Source: an uncultured Clostridium sp. (GTDB lineage: Bacteria; Bacillota; Clostridia; TANB77; CAG-508). Taken from it: a stretch of DNA of 55,232 bases. Positions 34,291 to 42,641 of the stretch are shown here, one piece after another (within the stretch, counting starts at the first letter, position 1; each line of letters opens with the position of its first letter). Under the pieces are notes generated by a model. It did no database searches. It was not told where the DNA came from and saw nothing but the letters and a program-made list of their open reading frames with translations. The stretch is taken from positions 1-55,232 of the forward strand of contig CANEHB010000010.1 in NCBI GenBank assembly GCA_947427205.1, in the 5' to 3' direction. The position numbers and the translations under genes are program-made.

Positions 34291-35900
34291 GGTAAATCTC
34301 CTTCTATTATAATTGGTACTAACGAGTCACTTTCTGAACCGTTTGTTAGTTGTATATTTTGAAGCATACCATCATTTTTTATTGCAGCTGTAAAATATCC
34401 TAATTGTTCATGTTTTTCTGAAACAGCTTCTATTACAATATGCTTATCTTCAGTATTCTTTATTGAAATAATTTGTACTTGTTGTGGAATTATAAACATT
34501 ATTTTTGTTAATAAATTTGGTATAGCATCTTTTAAAATTATTCTGCTATTTTGTGCATTTGTACTTGCTTCATCTAAAGAATATGCACTATTTATTAAAC
34601 TTGAATATGTATTTGTTTGACTTTCAATTTGTGATAGTTCATTTTCCATTGTTGAAATCTGAACTAAACTTTCTGCCAATTTATCTTTTACTTCATCTTT
34701 TTGTTTATTTATTTGAAATGTAACAATACTTCCAAATACTGAAAAACATACTGATGTCATTAGAAGTGTTGCTACTGCTCTTGTTATCATTTTTTCTTTA
34801 ATATCAAAAGGTTCTTTAAATGATTTTCCTAAATCCTTTACATTTATATTATCAGCTGTATCTCTTAATGTATCTATATCAAGACTATCAAATCTAGATA
34901 CTGGAGCAAAATTTAAGTCTTTATTTAAAAATCCTAAACCATCTAAAGCAAGTGCTATAGCTGAATTTACTTCAATATATTCTTTCGCTGGTACTTTCAT
35001 TAAACTTTGATCAATAAAAAATGGTTTTAATACTTCACATTTTGAATTTTTAAAAAAGTCTTGGAAATATAAATCTATATTATTTATTGTTGCTCCCATA
35101 CCTGTTATATAAACTTTATCTATTCTTTCTTTAGATGTATTTATTATTTTTTGTGTTTCATTTGCTATTTTAAATAAAACTGGCATTACAACTTCTATAT
35201 ATTCATTCTCATTTTCATCTAAACTTAGAACTTCATGTCCATAAATTGTAATATTTTTAAATACTTCATATGCTTTTTTTCTTGAAAGCTCAATTTTATT
35301 TATTTTTTCTACAGCTTCCTCCATTCCTGTATTAAGCACATCTACTCTATTTATTTGACCATCTACAATAGTAGTTATTCTTGTTTCATTTTCTATATTA
35401 ATAATTGCTATATTTTCATTTTCTACTGGTTCAATAAGATTTGTTATACTTGTTGAAACTGGAGCCATTGAAACCAATTTATAATCAGATAAAATTCTAA
35501 GATTTCTATCTATTTCATTTTTATTTGCTGAAATATAAATAGATTTATATTTGTCAAAATTATTTTTGTTTTCCATTAATATATATCTTGATTCAAGTAA
35601 ATCTTTATTGTAACCTTTTTCATTACATAACATCTCAAATTCGATATCTAATGATTTTGTAATGTCTTTCTTCTCTAATATTGAAAATACTTCAAAGTAA
35701 TTATATAATTCATCTGATATATTAATGCTTATTGGAATTTTGTAGCTATTTGTTTCACTAATAACCTTTTTTAATCCTTCTTCTAAATTTTCAAAAGGTT
35801 CAACATTAAAAGCTTCCATTTTAAAAGAATCTCTATTTTTTCTTACTCTAGCATATTTAATTAAGTTCTTATCTACATAAATTCCCAAACAGCTTAACAT
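34287..35900 (-). CDS. PilM-PilN fusion protein
   Basis: The 537 residues fuse two normally separate proteins. Residues 1 to about 330 are an actin-like PilM domain (GIYVDKNLIKYARV at the start, NIENETRITTIVDG near 175, TGMGATINNIDLYF near 270). A helix at about 372-392 then begins a PilN-like part with a coiled coil and a ferredoxin-like end. In most organisms PilM is cytosolic and binds the short N-terminal tail of membrane-bound PilN, so fusion makes that contact permanent. There is no frameshift. It heads the operon; GGAG precedes the ATG, and about 160 bp separate it from fbp. Confidence 0.85.
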   Translation of the reverse strand: MLSCLGIYVDKNLIKYARVRKNRDSFKMEAFNVEPFENLEEGLKKVISETNSYKIPISINISDELYNYFEVFSILEKKDITKSLDIEFEMLCNEKGYNKDLLESRYILMENKNNFDKYKSIYISANKNEIDRNLRILSDYKLVSMAPVSTSITNLIEPVENENIAIINIENETRITTIVDGQINRVDVLNTGMEEAVEKINKIELSRKKAYEVFKNITIYGHEVLSLDENENEYIEVVMPVLFKIANETQKIINTSKERIDKVYITGMGATINNIDLYFQDFFKNSKCEVLKPFFIDQSLMKVPAKEYIEVNSAIALALDGLGFLNKDLNFAPVSRFDSLDIDTLRDTADNINVKDLGKSFKEPFDIKEKMITRAVATLLMTSVCFSVFGSIVTFQINKQKDEVKDKLAESLVQISTMENELSQIESQTNTYSSLINSAYSLDEASTNAQNSRIILKDAIPNLLTKIMFIIPQQVQIISIKNTEDKHIVIEAVSEKHEQLGYFTAAIKNDGMLQNIQLTNGSESDSLVPIIIEGDLP

Positions 35901-36059
35901 TACTTTTCTCCTTTGTTATATCTAAACATATAATATCACATTTTAATTTACTTTTATATGTATATTTATATCTTTTTTTACAATAAATGTCAATATATTT
36001 CGAAGGTTAGTAATATAAAAGTAGCACAAAAGTAATGTAATTGTAATATAATTTTAAAA

Positions 36060-38006
36060 TTATAAATTTTCCTTCAAAATTCCCTCTCTATATGCTGTTA
36101 ACAATTGTTTTAAATCATTAATTTCTTCATTCAATTTTTTACCTATATCAGTGTCTTCTACTCTTTTTCTATTTACTATATTTTCTTTTAAAACTGTTTG
36201 AGCTTTAATATCTAATCCTTCTTCTATAGCTTTATTTTTAGATTCAAATGGCTCATTCATTGCTAGAACAAGACCATTAGAATTATAAGTTAATGTATAT
36301 CCTGCGATTCCTGTTGTTGATTGATAAGCCTTTGCAAAACCACCATCTATAACTATCATTTTTCCATTTGCTTTCACTGGACTTTCTCCATCTTTAGCTT
36401 TTACAGGCATATGTCCATTAATTATATGTCCTTCTTCTACATCTGACTCAAAATTCTCTAATATCTTATTGCAAATTTCTTCATCATTTATTAAAGCATA
36501 ATAAGGATTTTTATGTTCCTTATGAAGTTCTTTTTCTTCTATAAAATATCTTTCAAAAGTTGCTGCTTTATCTTTTCCAAATAATGGTGACTTTGGTCCA
36601 CACCAAAAATACCACATCAAATCTATTGCTTCTTGATTTATTTCATTTTTCTCTCCAAAATAGGCTTTATGTGCAATATTTTCAATATGATCTAATAGTT
36701 CTTTTCCTTTAAGCGCTTTTCCCATAAGTTCCACCTTGTCAAATTCTCCATTTTCTTTCATTGGTATACATCCATGAAATAAAATATTTGAGTTAAAACT
36801 TTGGTACATATGACCTTTTGCATACAAAAAATTAACATGTTTGTTTAATTTTTCACTATGCATAAACGAAATTTTTAATCTTTCTATAATCTGTTCTTCT
36901 TCTTTTGTTAATTTATATGGATTTTTCATATCTATTGTTGGAAAGTTAGTATCTGTAAGTTTATATTCTTCATTGTTTATTTTTACAACTCCTCTTTCTA
37001 AATCCATTTTATCAATTAATAATCTATCTTTCATCTTATATTCAGGATGTTTTTTTATAAGTTTGCCTTCAAGTTTTAATTGAATAACAGATATTGCCTT
37101 CTGTATTTTTGATAAAACTATTTTATCTGTATTACTATACTTTGACATTTCTTTATTTTTAGGTAAAAACGATTTACAATTATCATCTTTATAAGTTTCA
37201 GTTGCAAAAATAGATAAAGGTCTTATATTTATTCCATATCCATCTTCTAATGTTGATAAATTATCATATCTACTGCATATTCTTATAACATTACTAATGC
37301 ATGCTTCATTTCCACTTGCAGCACCCATCCAAAGTATATCATGATTTCCCCATTCTATATCCAAACTGTGAAAATCCATTAATTTATCCATTATAATTGG
37401 AGCTCCTGGTCCTCTATCATATATGTCTCCTACAATATGTAAATGATCTATCGCCATTCTTTTTATTAATTCAGATATTGCAATAATAAAATTGTCAGCT
37501 CTATTTAAATCAATAATACTTTCAATAATTTGTTTATAATATTGTTCTTTATTTGCATCTTCTCCTTGAAGATGCAATAACTCATCAATTATATAATCAA
37601 ATCCTTCTGGCATTGCTTTTCTAACTTTTGAGCGAGTATATTTTGAACTTACAGCTTTTGTAACTTCAATTAATCTATATAGTGTAATTCTATACCACTC
37701 ATTCAAATTCTCTTTTTCCTTTTTTACTAAATTTAATTTTTCTTCTGGATAATATATTAAAGTTGCTAAATTTTTTCTATCTTCTTCTGCCAAAGTTTTT
37801 TCATAAATATCTTCTATCTTACTTTTTATTATTCCTGAACCATTATTAAGAATATGTATAAAAGCTTCATACTCTCCATGAATATCACTTAAAAATAATT
37901 CTGTTCCTTTTGGAAGGTTTAAAATTGCTTGAAGATTTATAATTTCTTCACTCACTTCTTGTATATTTTTATATGTTTTACTTAATAAACTTAAATATTT
38001 GTCCAT
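36060..38006 (-). CDS. fbp: Class III fructose-1,6-bisphosphatase
   Basis: The 648-residue enzyme of gluconeogenesis is of the Firmicutes type (FBPase III, unrelated to class I). Visible are the metallophosphatase motifs LFLSDIHGEYEAF (about 38-50), GDIYDRGPGAP near 195, WGNHD near 220 and the INGHMPVK block near 545. The length equals the usual ~640-670. It is a single-gene unit with pilM-pilN downstream and the divergent spoVA genes upstream. Confidence 0.95.
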   Translation of the reverse strand: MDKYLSLLSKTYKNIQEVSEEIINLQAILNLPKGTELFLSDIHGEYEAFIHILNNGSGIIKSKIEDIYEKTLAEEDRKNLATLIYYPEEKLNLVKKEKENLNEWYRITLYRLIEVTKAVSSKYTRSKVRKAMPEGFDYIIDELLHLQGEDANKEQYYKQIIESIIDLNRADNFIIAISELIKRMAIDHLHIVGDIYDRGPGAPIIMDKLMDFHSLDIEWGNHDILWMGAASGNEACISNVIRICSRYDNLSTLEDGYGINIRPLSIFATETYKDDNCKSFLPKNKEMSKYSNTDKIVLSKIQKAISVIQLKLEGKLIKKHPEYKMKDRLLIDKMDLERGVVKINNEEYKLTDTNFPTIDMKNPYKLTKEEEQIIERLKISFMHSEKLNKHVNFLYAKGHMYQSFNSNILFHGCIPMKENGEFDKVELMGKALKGKELLDHIENIAHKAYFGEKNEINQEAIDLMWYFWCGPKSPLFGKDKAATFERYFIEEKELHKEHKNPYYALINDEEICNKILENFESDVEEGHIINGHMPVKAKDGESPVKANGKMIVIDGGFAKAYQSTTGIAGYTLTYNSNGLVLAMNEPFESKNKAIEEGLDIKAQTVLKENIVNRKRVEDTDIGKKLNEEINDLKQLLTAYREGILKENL

Positions 38007-38190
38007 AAATTTATTTTGACTCCTTATATTTTCTCAAAACTTTATTACTAGAATAACAAAAATCACTGGCTAATTCCATAATAAAATTCATTTTTTGATT
38101 TTATTAATAATTTATGAATTTTATATGAATAACTAATGTATTTTTTGGAAAATATAACTTTAAATATTTCTATAAAAAGGAGATGATTTT

Positions 38191-38655
38191 TTGAAACCTA
38201 TTCAAAGTAAAGAAGAATATCAAACATATGTTGACTATAAAACACCTAATTCTCCAATCTTTAAGAATTGCTTTAATGCATTTTGGGTTGGTGGATTAAT
38301 TTGTGCAATTGGTCAAATTATATTTGAAATATGTAAAATTCGTGGAATTGATGAAACAAATTCCTATGCTATAGTATCTATGCTTCTAGTTTTTTCTAGT
38401 GCATTTCTAACAGCTCTTAACATATTTAACAAAATTGGAAAATTTGCTGGAGCAGGTTCTTTAATTCCAATTACAGGTTTTGCAAACTCAATAGTTTCAC
38501 CAGCAATGGAATATAAATCAGAGGGATATATAATGGGTGTTGGTGCAAAAATGTTTACTGTGGCAGGTCCTGTACTTGTATATGGAATTTCTTCAAGTGT
38601 TATTGTAGGGATAATTTATATTATATTTAATACCCAAAGTTTAATACTTGTTTAA
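38191..38655 (+). CDS. spoVAC: Stage V sporulation protein AC
   Basis: SpoVAC is an inner spore membrane protein of the channel complex that moves dipicolinic acid into the forespore and out at germination. The 154 residues show hydrophobic helices near 30-50, 60-80, 85-110 and 125-150 and the conserved GAGSLIPITGFANSIVSPAMEYKSEG region. The start is TTG with AAAGGAG 8 bases upstream. First of three spoVA genes. Confidence 0.93.
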   Translation: MKPIQSKEEYQTYVDYKTPNSPIFKNCFNAFWVGGLICAIGQIIFEICKIRGIDETNSYAIVSMLLVFSSAFLTALNIFNKIGKFAGAGSLIPITGFANSIVSPAMEYKSEGYIMGVGAKMFTVAGPVLVYGISSSVIVGIIYIIFNTQSLILV

Positions 38656-38679
38656 TTATTTATAAGGAGAGTGATTTTT

Positions 38680-39684
38680 ATAAAAAAAGTTGGTAATCAA
38701 AGTTATATTTTATCTAATCCTGTAAACATTACCTCAACTGCAGCTATAGTAGGACCTAAAGAAAAAGAAGGGCCTCTTCATCAATATTTTGATCAATGTT
38801 TAGAGGATGAGTTTTGGGGTGAAAAAAGCTGGGAATCAGCTGAAAGTAAAATCGTTAAAGAAACTGTAAATATGGCTGTTTCAAAATCTGGAATTGCATC
38901 AAGTGATATTGATTTTTGTTTTGCAGGAGATTTATTAAATCAATGTATTGCATCATCTTTTGGATTAAGAGAAACTAATATCCCATTTATTGGACTATTT
39001 GGTGCATGTTCTACATTTGTTGAATCATTGTTAGTTGGTTCTAGTTTTATAGATGGAGATTTTGCAACTAATGTAATATGCTCTGCATCAAGTCATTTTT
39101 GTAGTGCAGAAAAACAATTTAGATTTCCATTGGAGCTTGGAAATCAACGTCCACCATCAAGTCAGTGGACTGTTACAGGTGCTGGTTGTGCTGTTCTTAC
39201 AAAAAATGGAAATGGTCCATTTATAACAAGTTTTACTCCAGGAAAAATAGTAGATATGGGAATTAAAGACGCAAATAATATGGGGGCTGCAATGGCAGGA
39301 GCTGCTGAAGATACATTAATTTCTCATTTTAAAGACACTGGTAGAAATCCAAGTTATTATGATGCTATATTTACTGGTGATTTAGGTCATATTGGAAAAG
39401 ATATATTAATAGATTTAGCATCTTCAAAAGGTTATAATATAAAATCTAACTATAATGATTGTGGTGTTCTTATTTTTGATAAAGAAAATCAAGATACACA
39501 TTCTGGAGGCTCTGGATGTGGATGTATAGCAAGTGTATTTTCTGGATATGTTTATAAAATGCTACAAGAAAAGAAATACAAAAAAGTTTTAATGATAGCA
39601 ACTGGTGCATTAATGAACTCAACAAGTACTCAGCAAGGTGAATCAATTCCTGGAATTGCTCATGCTGTGAGTATTGAACTTTAA
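38680..39684 (+). CDS. spoVAD: Stage V sporulation protein AD, apparent ATA start
   Basis: SpoVAD is the dipicolinate-binding, thiolase-like soluble partner of the SpoVA channel. The 334 residues include GPKEKEGPL near 28, AGDLLNQ near 87 and FGACSTFVES near 108, all family hallmarks. No ATG precedes the conserved region. The only conventional alternative, GTG at 38671, lies inside or against the AAGGAG ribosome site. An ATA at 38680 has correct spacing and gives xKKVGNQ, matching the MKLTGKQ start that I recall for the Bacillus protein at the same length. I therefore choose ATA, with GTG 38671 as the alternative. Confidence 0.9.
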   Translation: MKKVGNQSYILSNPVNITSTAAIVGPKEKEGPLHQYFDQCLEDEFWGEKSWESAESKIVKETVNMAVSKSGIASSDIDFCFAGDLLNQCIASSFGLRETNIPFIGLFGACSTFVESLLVGSSFIDGDFATNVICSASSHFCSAEKQFRFPLELGNQRPPSSQWTVTGAGCAVLTKNGNGPFITSFTPGKIVDMGIKDANNMGAAMAGAAEDTLISHFKDTGRNPSYYDAIFTGDLGHIGKDILIDLASSKGYNIKSNYNDCGVLIFDKENQDTHSGGSGCGCIASVFSGYVYKMLQEKKYKKVLMIATGALMNSTSTQQGESIPGIAHAVSIEL

Positions 39685-39700
39685 GAAAGGAGCAATTTTT

Positions 39701-40069
39701 ATGGATTGGTATATGGTTTTAAAAGCTTTTATTGTTGGAGGTATTATTTGTATTATTGGACAAATTTTAATAGATAAAACTAAACTTACTCCAGCTCGTA
39801 TTCTAGTAGCCTATGTGACAACTGGTGTTATTTTAGGAGGACTTGGATGGTACAAATATTTAATCGACTTTGCAGGCTGTGGTGCTACTGTTCCACTTAC
39901 TGGATTTGGAAGTTTACTAGCTAAAGGTACTATAAGTGAAGTTGGTTCATCTGGTTTAATTGGTGCTTTTACAGGTGGAATTAAGGCAGCTGCTGGTGGA
40001 ATTACTGCAGCAATATTCTTTGGATATATTGCATCTTTAGTTTCAAAACCAAAAATAAAAAAACAGTAA
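39701..40069 (+). CDS. spoVAE: Stage V sporulation protein AE
   Basis: The 122-residue membrane protein, related to SpoVAC, has four helices and the GCGATVPLTGFGSLLAKG motif near 55-72. It begins at the ATG at 39701, which has AAAGGAG upstream; an earlier in-frame start at 39674 overlaps spoVAD. It completes the minimal spoVAC-AD-AE set; spoVAA, AB and AF are not here. Confidence 0.93.
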   Translation: MDWYMVLKAFIVGGIICIIGQILIDKTKLTPARILVAYVTTGVILGGLGWYKYLIDFAGCGATVPLTGFGSLLAKGTISEVGSSGLIGAFTGGIKAAAGGITAAIFFGYIASLVSKPKIKKQ

Positions 40070-40071
40070 TT

Positions 40072-40210
40072 TTGAAAACAATTCCCATATATGGTATAAT
40101 TATTTTATAGGGATTCTTAGCTTAACACTTTTACTGGCACTTCGCATTGTATTGTTAAGCTATATGCTTTTGGGATTTATCATTTTTTCTTTTTGAAGGG
40201 GGCTCTTAAT
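40072..40210 (+). promoter_or_regulatory. Promoter and structured leader of the secreted-protein gene
   Basis: TTGAAA (40072-40077), 17 bp and TATAAT (40095-40100) form a good promoter immediately after spoVAE. The transcript leader of about 100 nt contains a 10-bp inverted repeat TAGCTTAACA/TGTTAAGCTA with a loop of about 33 nt. No known riboswitch consensus is recognised. GGGGG lies 8 bases before the ATG. Confidence 0.6.
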
Positions 40211-41452
40211 ATGAGTACGAAAATGATTAAATCTATGATGAGTAACACATTAACCTTAGCATTGGCATTAGTTATTTTTATGATGTCCTTTGCCCCATCC
40301 ATTGCATATGCAGCAGCAGATCATTCTCCATATGGTTTTACCTATGATGATTCTGCAAGTGGAAAAACAGAATATATTTACTATAACTATTCCACCAAAG
40401 AAGACTCTTTTATTCAGTCTCGGGAATTTTATAGCAAAGCTACTTCTGTATATACCTTTGATGGAGTTTTTGTATCAAATACACTTGCTTCAGGATCACT
40501 GTGTAATGGTTTTGGATTATTAGGTGCGTTTTATATCATCACACCAGAAACTGCTGTCAAGATTGTAACCCTTAATAACGAAGTTTATACTATTGTTGAA
40601 AGTGGTGCAATCAAATTTCTGTATAATTCAAACGATCTGGCCATTAGTGTTGTAACCACATCTGGAACTTATGATTTATCTACACTTAAAAAGATTTCAG
40701 ATACTGATGATGGTACTTCATTAAATCCAATTAAGAAATCGGCAAATCGTGTTGAAATGTATACAAATTCTGCTGGCGAACTCACTTATGATGCTTATAA
40801 AAATGGCATTTTAAAAACTCAGCTTGTAGTCAGCAAAAATGGTAAAAAAGTATTAAATGTAACATCTGACGTTATACTTACAGATTATCTGAAAGGCGCG
40901 AAATTTGTTGGATTCGATAGATCCTACAATGTTTATTTGTACGAGACCGACACTCTTTATAGGTTCATAAATGGTCAATGGTATTCCGCCGAAAAAATTT
41001 CGCTTAGTGGAACTTACAAAACTTTCAGACCTGATGATGATGGCTTTATCGAGTCAATAATCATTAAAGAATCAGATGGTACAGAAAAAACTTTAGGAAT
41101 AAAACAACTAACTGCTTCTGGCAAATGGAGAGCGAAAAAAACATATGCAGTAGAAAAATCTAATTACGTTACTCTTTATGTTAAAGGCAGTAGTAAATCG
41201 AACACACTCATGAAAACTTCAGGGAATTTGCAATTCAACGGAAATGTTATTGCTCTTAAGATTTCAAAATATGGCTTTACAAAATCCAAAAAGATTTTTT
41301 ATGTAAAAAATGGAACAGCCTATACAGCAAGTCTTAGTGATCCATATAATGCAAAAAAACTTTGTTCAAATGTAAAGTCTGTTAAGAAAAATAAACTTGG
41401 ACTTATTTGCAAAGTTATTTTGAAAAATGGAAAAAGCAAAACAGTACGTTAG
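40211..41452 (+). CDS. Secreted protein of unknown function
   Basis: A signal peptide (about 1-35) ends in a likely AYA-AA cleavage site. The mature part of about 380 residues has repeating beta-type segments with many Tyr, Lys and Ser, possibly a propeller or a series of sheet modules (for instance NVYLYETDTLYRFINGQWY). There is no LPxTG or transmembrane anchor at the C-terminus. Composition is somewhat more GC-rich than spoVA and the metallopeptidase gene, hinting at acquisition. The start ATG at 40211 fits the ribosome site better than the earlier frame opening at 40193. Family not recognised. Confidence 0.75.
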   Translation: MSTKMIKSMMSNTLTLALALVIFMMSFAPSIAYAAADHSPYGFTYDDSASGKTEYIYYNYSTKEDSFIQSREFYSKATSVYTFDGVFVSNTLASGSLCNGFGLLGAFYIITPETAVKIVTLNNEVYTIVESGAIKFLYNSNDLAISVVTTSGTYDLSTLKKISDTDDGTSLNPIKKSANRVEMYTNSAGELTYDAYKNGILKTQLVVSKNGKKVLNVTSDVILTDYLKGAKFVGFDRSYNVYLYETDTLYRFINGQWYSAEKISLSGTYKTFRPDDDGFIESIIIKESDGTEKTLGIKQLTASGKWRAKKTYAVEKSNYVTLYVKGSSKSNTLMKTSGNLQFNGNVIALKISKYGFTKSKKIFYVKNGTAYTASLSDPYNAKKLCSNVKSVKKNKLGLICKVILKNGKSKTVR

Positions 41453-41525
41453 TTGCTACCTGTGATTATATCTGTTAATTAATCCCTATTTACTAATTGA
41501 CATGATGAATCCTAAGAGCATACAG

Positions 41526-41552
41526 GAAGTGGTGCATACCACTTCTTTTTTT
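41526..41552 (+). terminator. Terminator of the secreted-protein gene
   Basis: GAAGTGGT (41526-41533) pairs with ACCACTTC (41538-41545), followed by seven T. Confidence 0.85.
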
Positions 41553-41725
41553 ATATTATAGGAAATTTCTCCACAATTCCTATAATCTAAAGTCTTCAGC
41601 AAATTTTGTACATTTCTTAGCTGTGCGAAAATTGGTGAGATATAGCTAAGTTATGCACTCGAACAAACACGAGGACATTTACAAGTAATTTTGTCTTTTG
41701 GAATTTTTATAATTTCCTCTTTTGT
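41552..41725 (+). repeat. Structured intergenic repeat, copy B
   Basis: It begins at the T-run of the preceding terminator. In order it shows an inverted repeat with ATTATAGGAAATT (41554-41586), a conserved linker AAATTTTGTACATTT, a 9-bp stem CTTAGCTGT (41616-41624) with ATAGCTAAG (41642-41650, one mismatch), a conserved GAACAAA, and a distal hairpin GAGGACATT (41671-41679) with AATTTCCTC (41711-41719) followed by T. It is highly similar to copy C over nearly 180 bases and to copy A over about 120. Confidence 0.85.
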
Positions 41726-41826
41726 TCTATTACTACTTAATATTTATTTTTTATTCCTTCTCTTCTTACTCTTGTAAAGCTTTTTCTATTTTTTAAAAAA
41801 TACCGAACATTTTTTCGAAAAAAGTA

Positions 41827-41855
41827 TTGACATTTTAAATTTTAAAATGTAAAAT
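41827..41855 (+). promoter_or_regulatory. Promoter of the metallopeptidase gene
   Basis: TTGACA (41827-41832), 17 bp and TAAAAT (41850-41855) lie about 50 bp before the ATG, which has AGGAGG upstream. Confidence 0.75.
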
Positions 41856-41904
41856 AAGACAAACAGATTTTTAGCGAACATTTATTTTATAGGAGGAACA
41901 AAAA

Positions 41905-42480
41905 ATGAATATTTTTAAAATGGTAAAATCTAGTAATATCAAAAGAAACACATACATTAATAATGATGAATTTATATTAGGAAAAGATGAAACACTATTA
42001 CCAAAATTCACAAGAATATTTGGTTTAAATTACTCTGTTAATGTATATTATTTAAGAACAGAAAAACCAGAGCTAAATCTTAAAGAAAACTGTATAAATA
42101 TTCATTTACCTATGAATTATAGAAAAAGAAATAATCAAAAATTATTAAATGCTATTTTATTAAAAATGTATATTCAAATAGCAGAAAATGAATTAGAAAA
42201 TGTTATGGAAAAAGCAAGACATACATTTGGATTTGCACCAGAAGATTATGAAATACAAAAAATTTCAGGAATGCTTGCTACTTGTGATAAAGACCTACAA
42301 TCAATATTAATAAATCCATATATTGTAATGTATTCAAAAGAAATTATAGAATACATTGTATTTCATGAATTTTGCCATTTAAAATATAAAACTCACTCAA
42401 AAAAATTCTATGAAATGTTAAAACAATATAAACCTAATTATGAAAAAATAGCAAAACAAATACCTAATTTAAAATATTAA
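41905..42480 (+). CDS. YgjP-like metal-dependent hydrolase (M48/WLM type)
   Basis: The 191-residue soluble protein carries the zinc-peptidase motif HEFCH (about 154-158) followed by LKYKTHSKKFYEML, the pattern of the YgjP/DUF45 group (SprT/WLM-like). The N-terminal half is less conserved, and the usual length of ~230 suggests a slightly short version. The substrate is unknown; related WLM proteins act on DNA-protein crosslinks, but that cannot be assumed here. Single-gene unit with its own promoter, sharing a bidirectional terminator with leuS. Confidence 0.82.
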   Translation: MNIFKMVKSSNIKRNTYINNDEFILGKDETLLPKFTRIFGLNYSVNVYYLRTEKPELNLKENCINIHLPMNYRKRNNQKLLNAILLKMYIQIAENELENVMEKARHTFGFAPEDYEIQKISGMLATCDKDLQSILINPYIVMYSKEIIEYIVFHEFCHLKYKTHSKKFYEMLKQYKPNYEKIAKQIPNLKY

Positions 42481-42592
42481 AATCTTTTAATAAAAAAATA
42501 TTTAATGCAAAAACTTTACTAAATCATACATATAATTCAAATTAAAAATAAATCTTAATTTTATTAAATAGTTTACGTTTTTATTTTGATAT

Positions 42593-42629
42593 AAAAAAAG
42601 TATTTCCGAAAATTAGAAATACTTTTTTT
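42593..42629. terminator. Bidirectional terminator between the metallopeptidase gene and leuS
   Basis: A 14-bp perfect stem (42593-42606 with 42616-42629) with A-run and T-run ends lies between the convergent genes, 12 bases after the leuS stop. Confidence 0.8.
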
Positions 42630-42641
42630 ATTCATAATACA

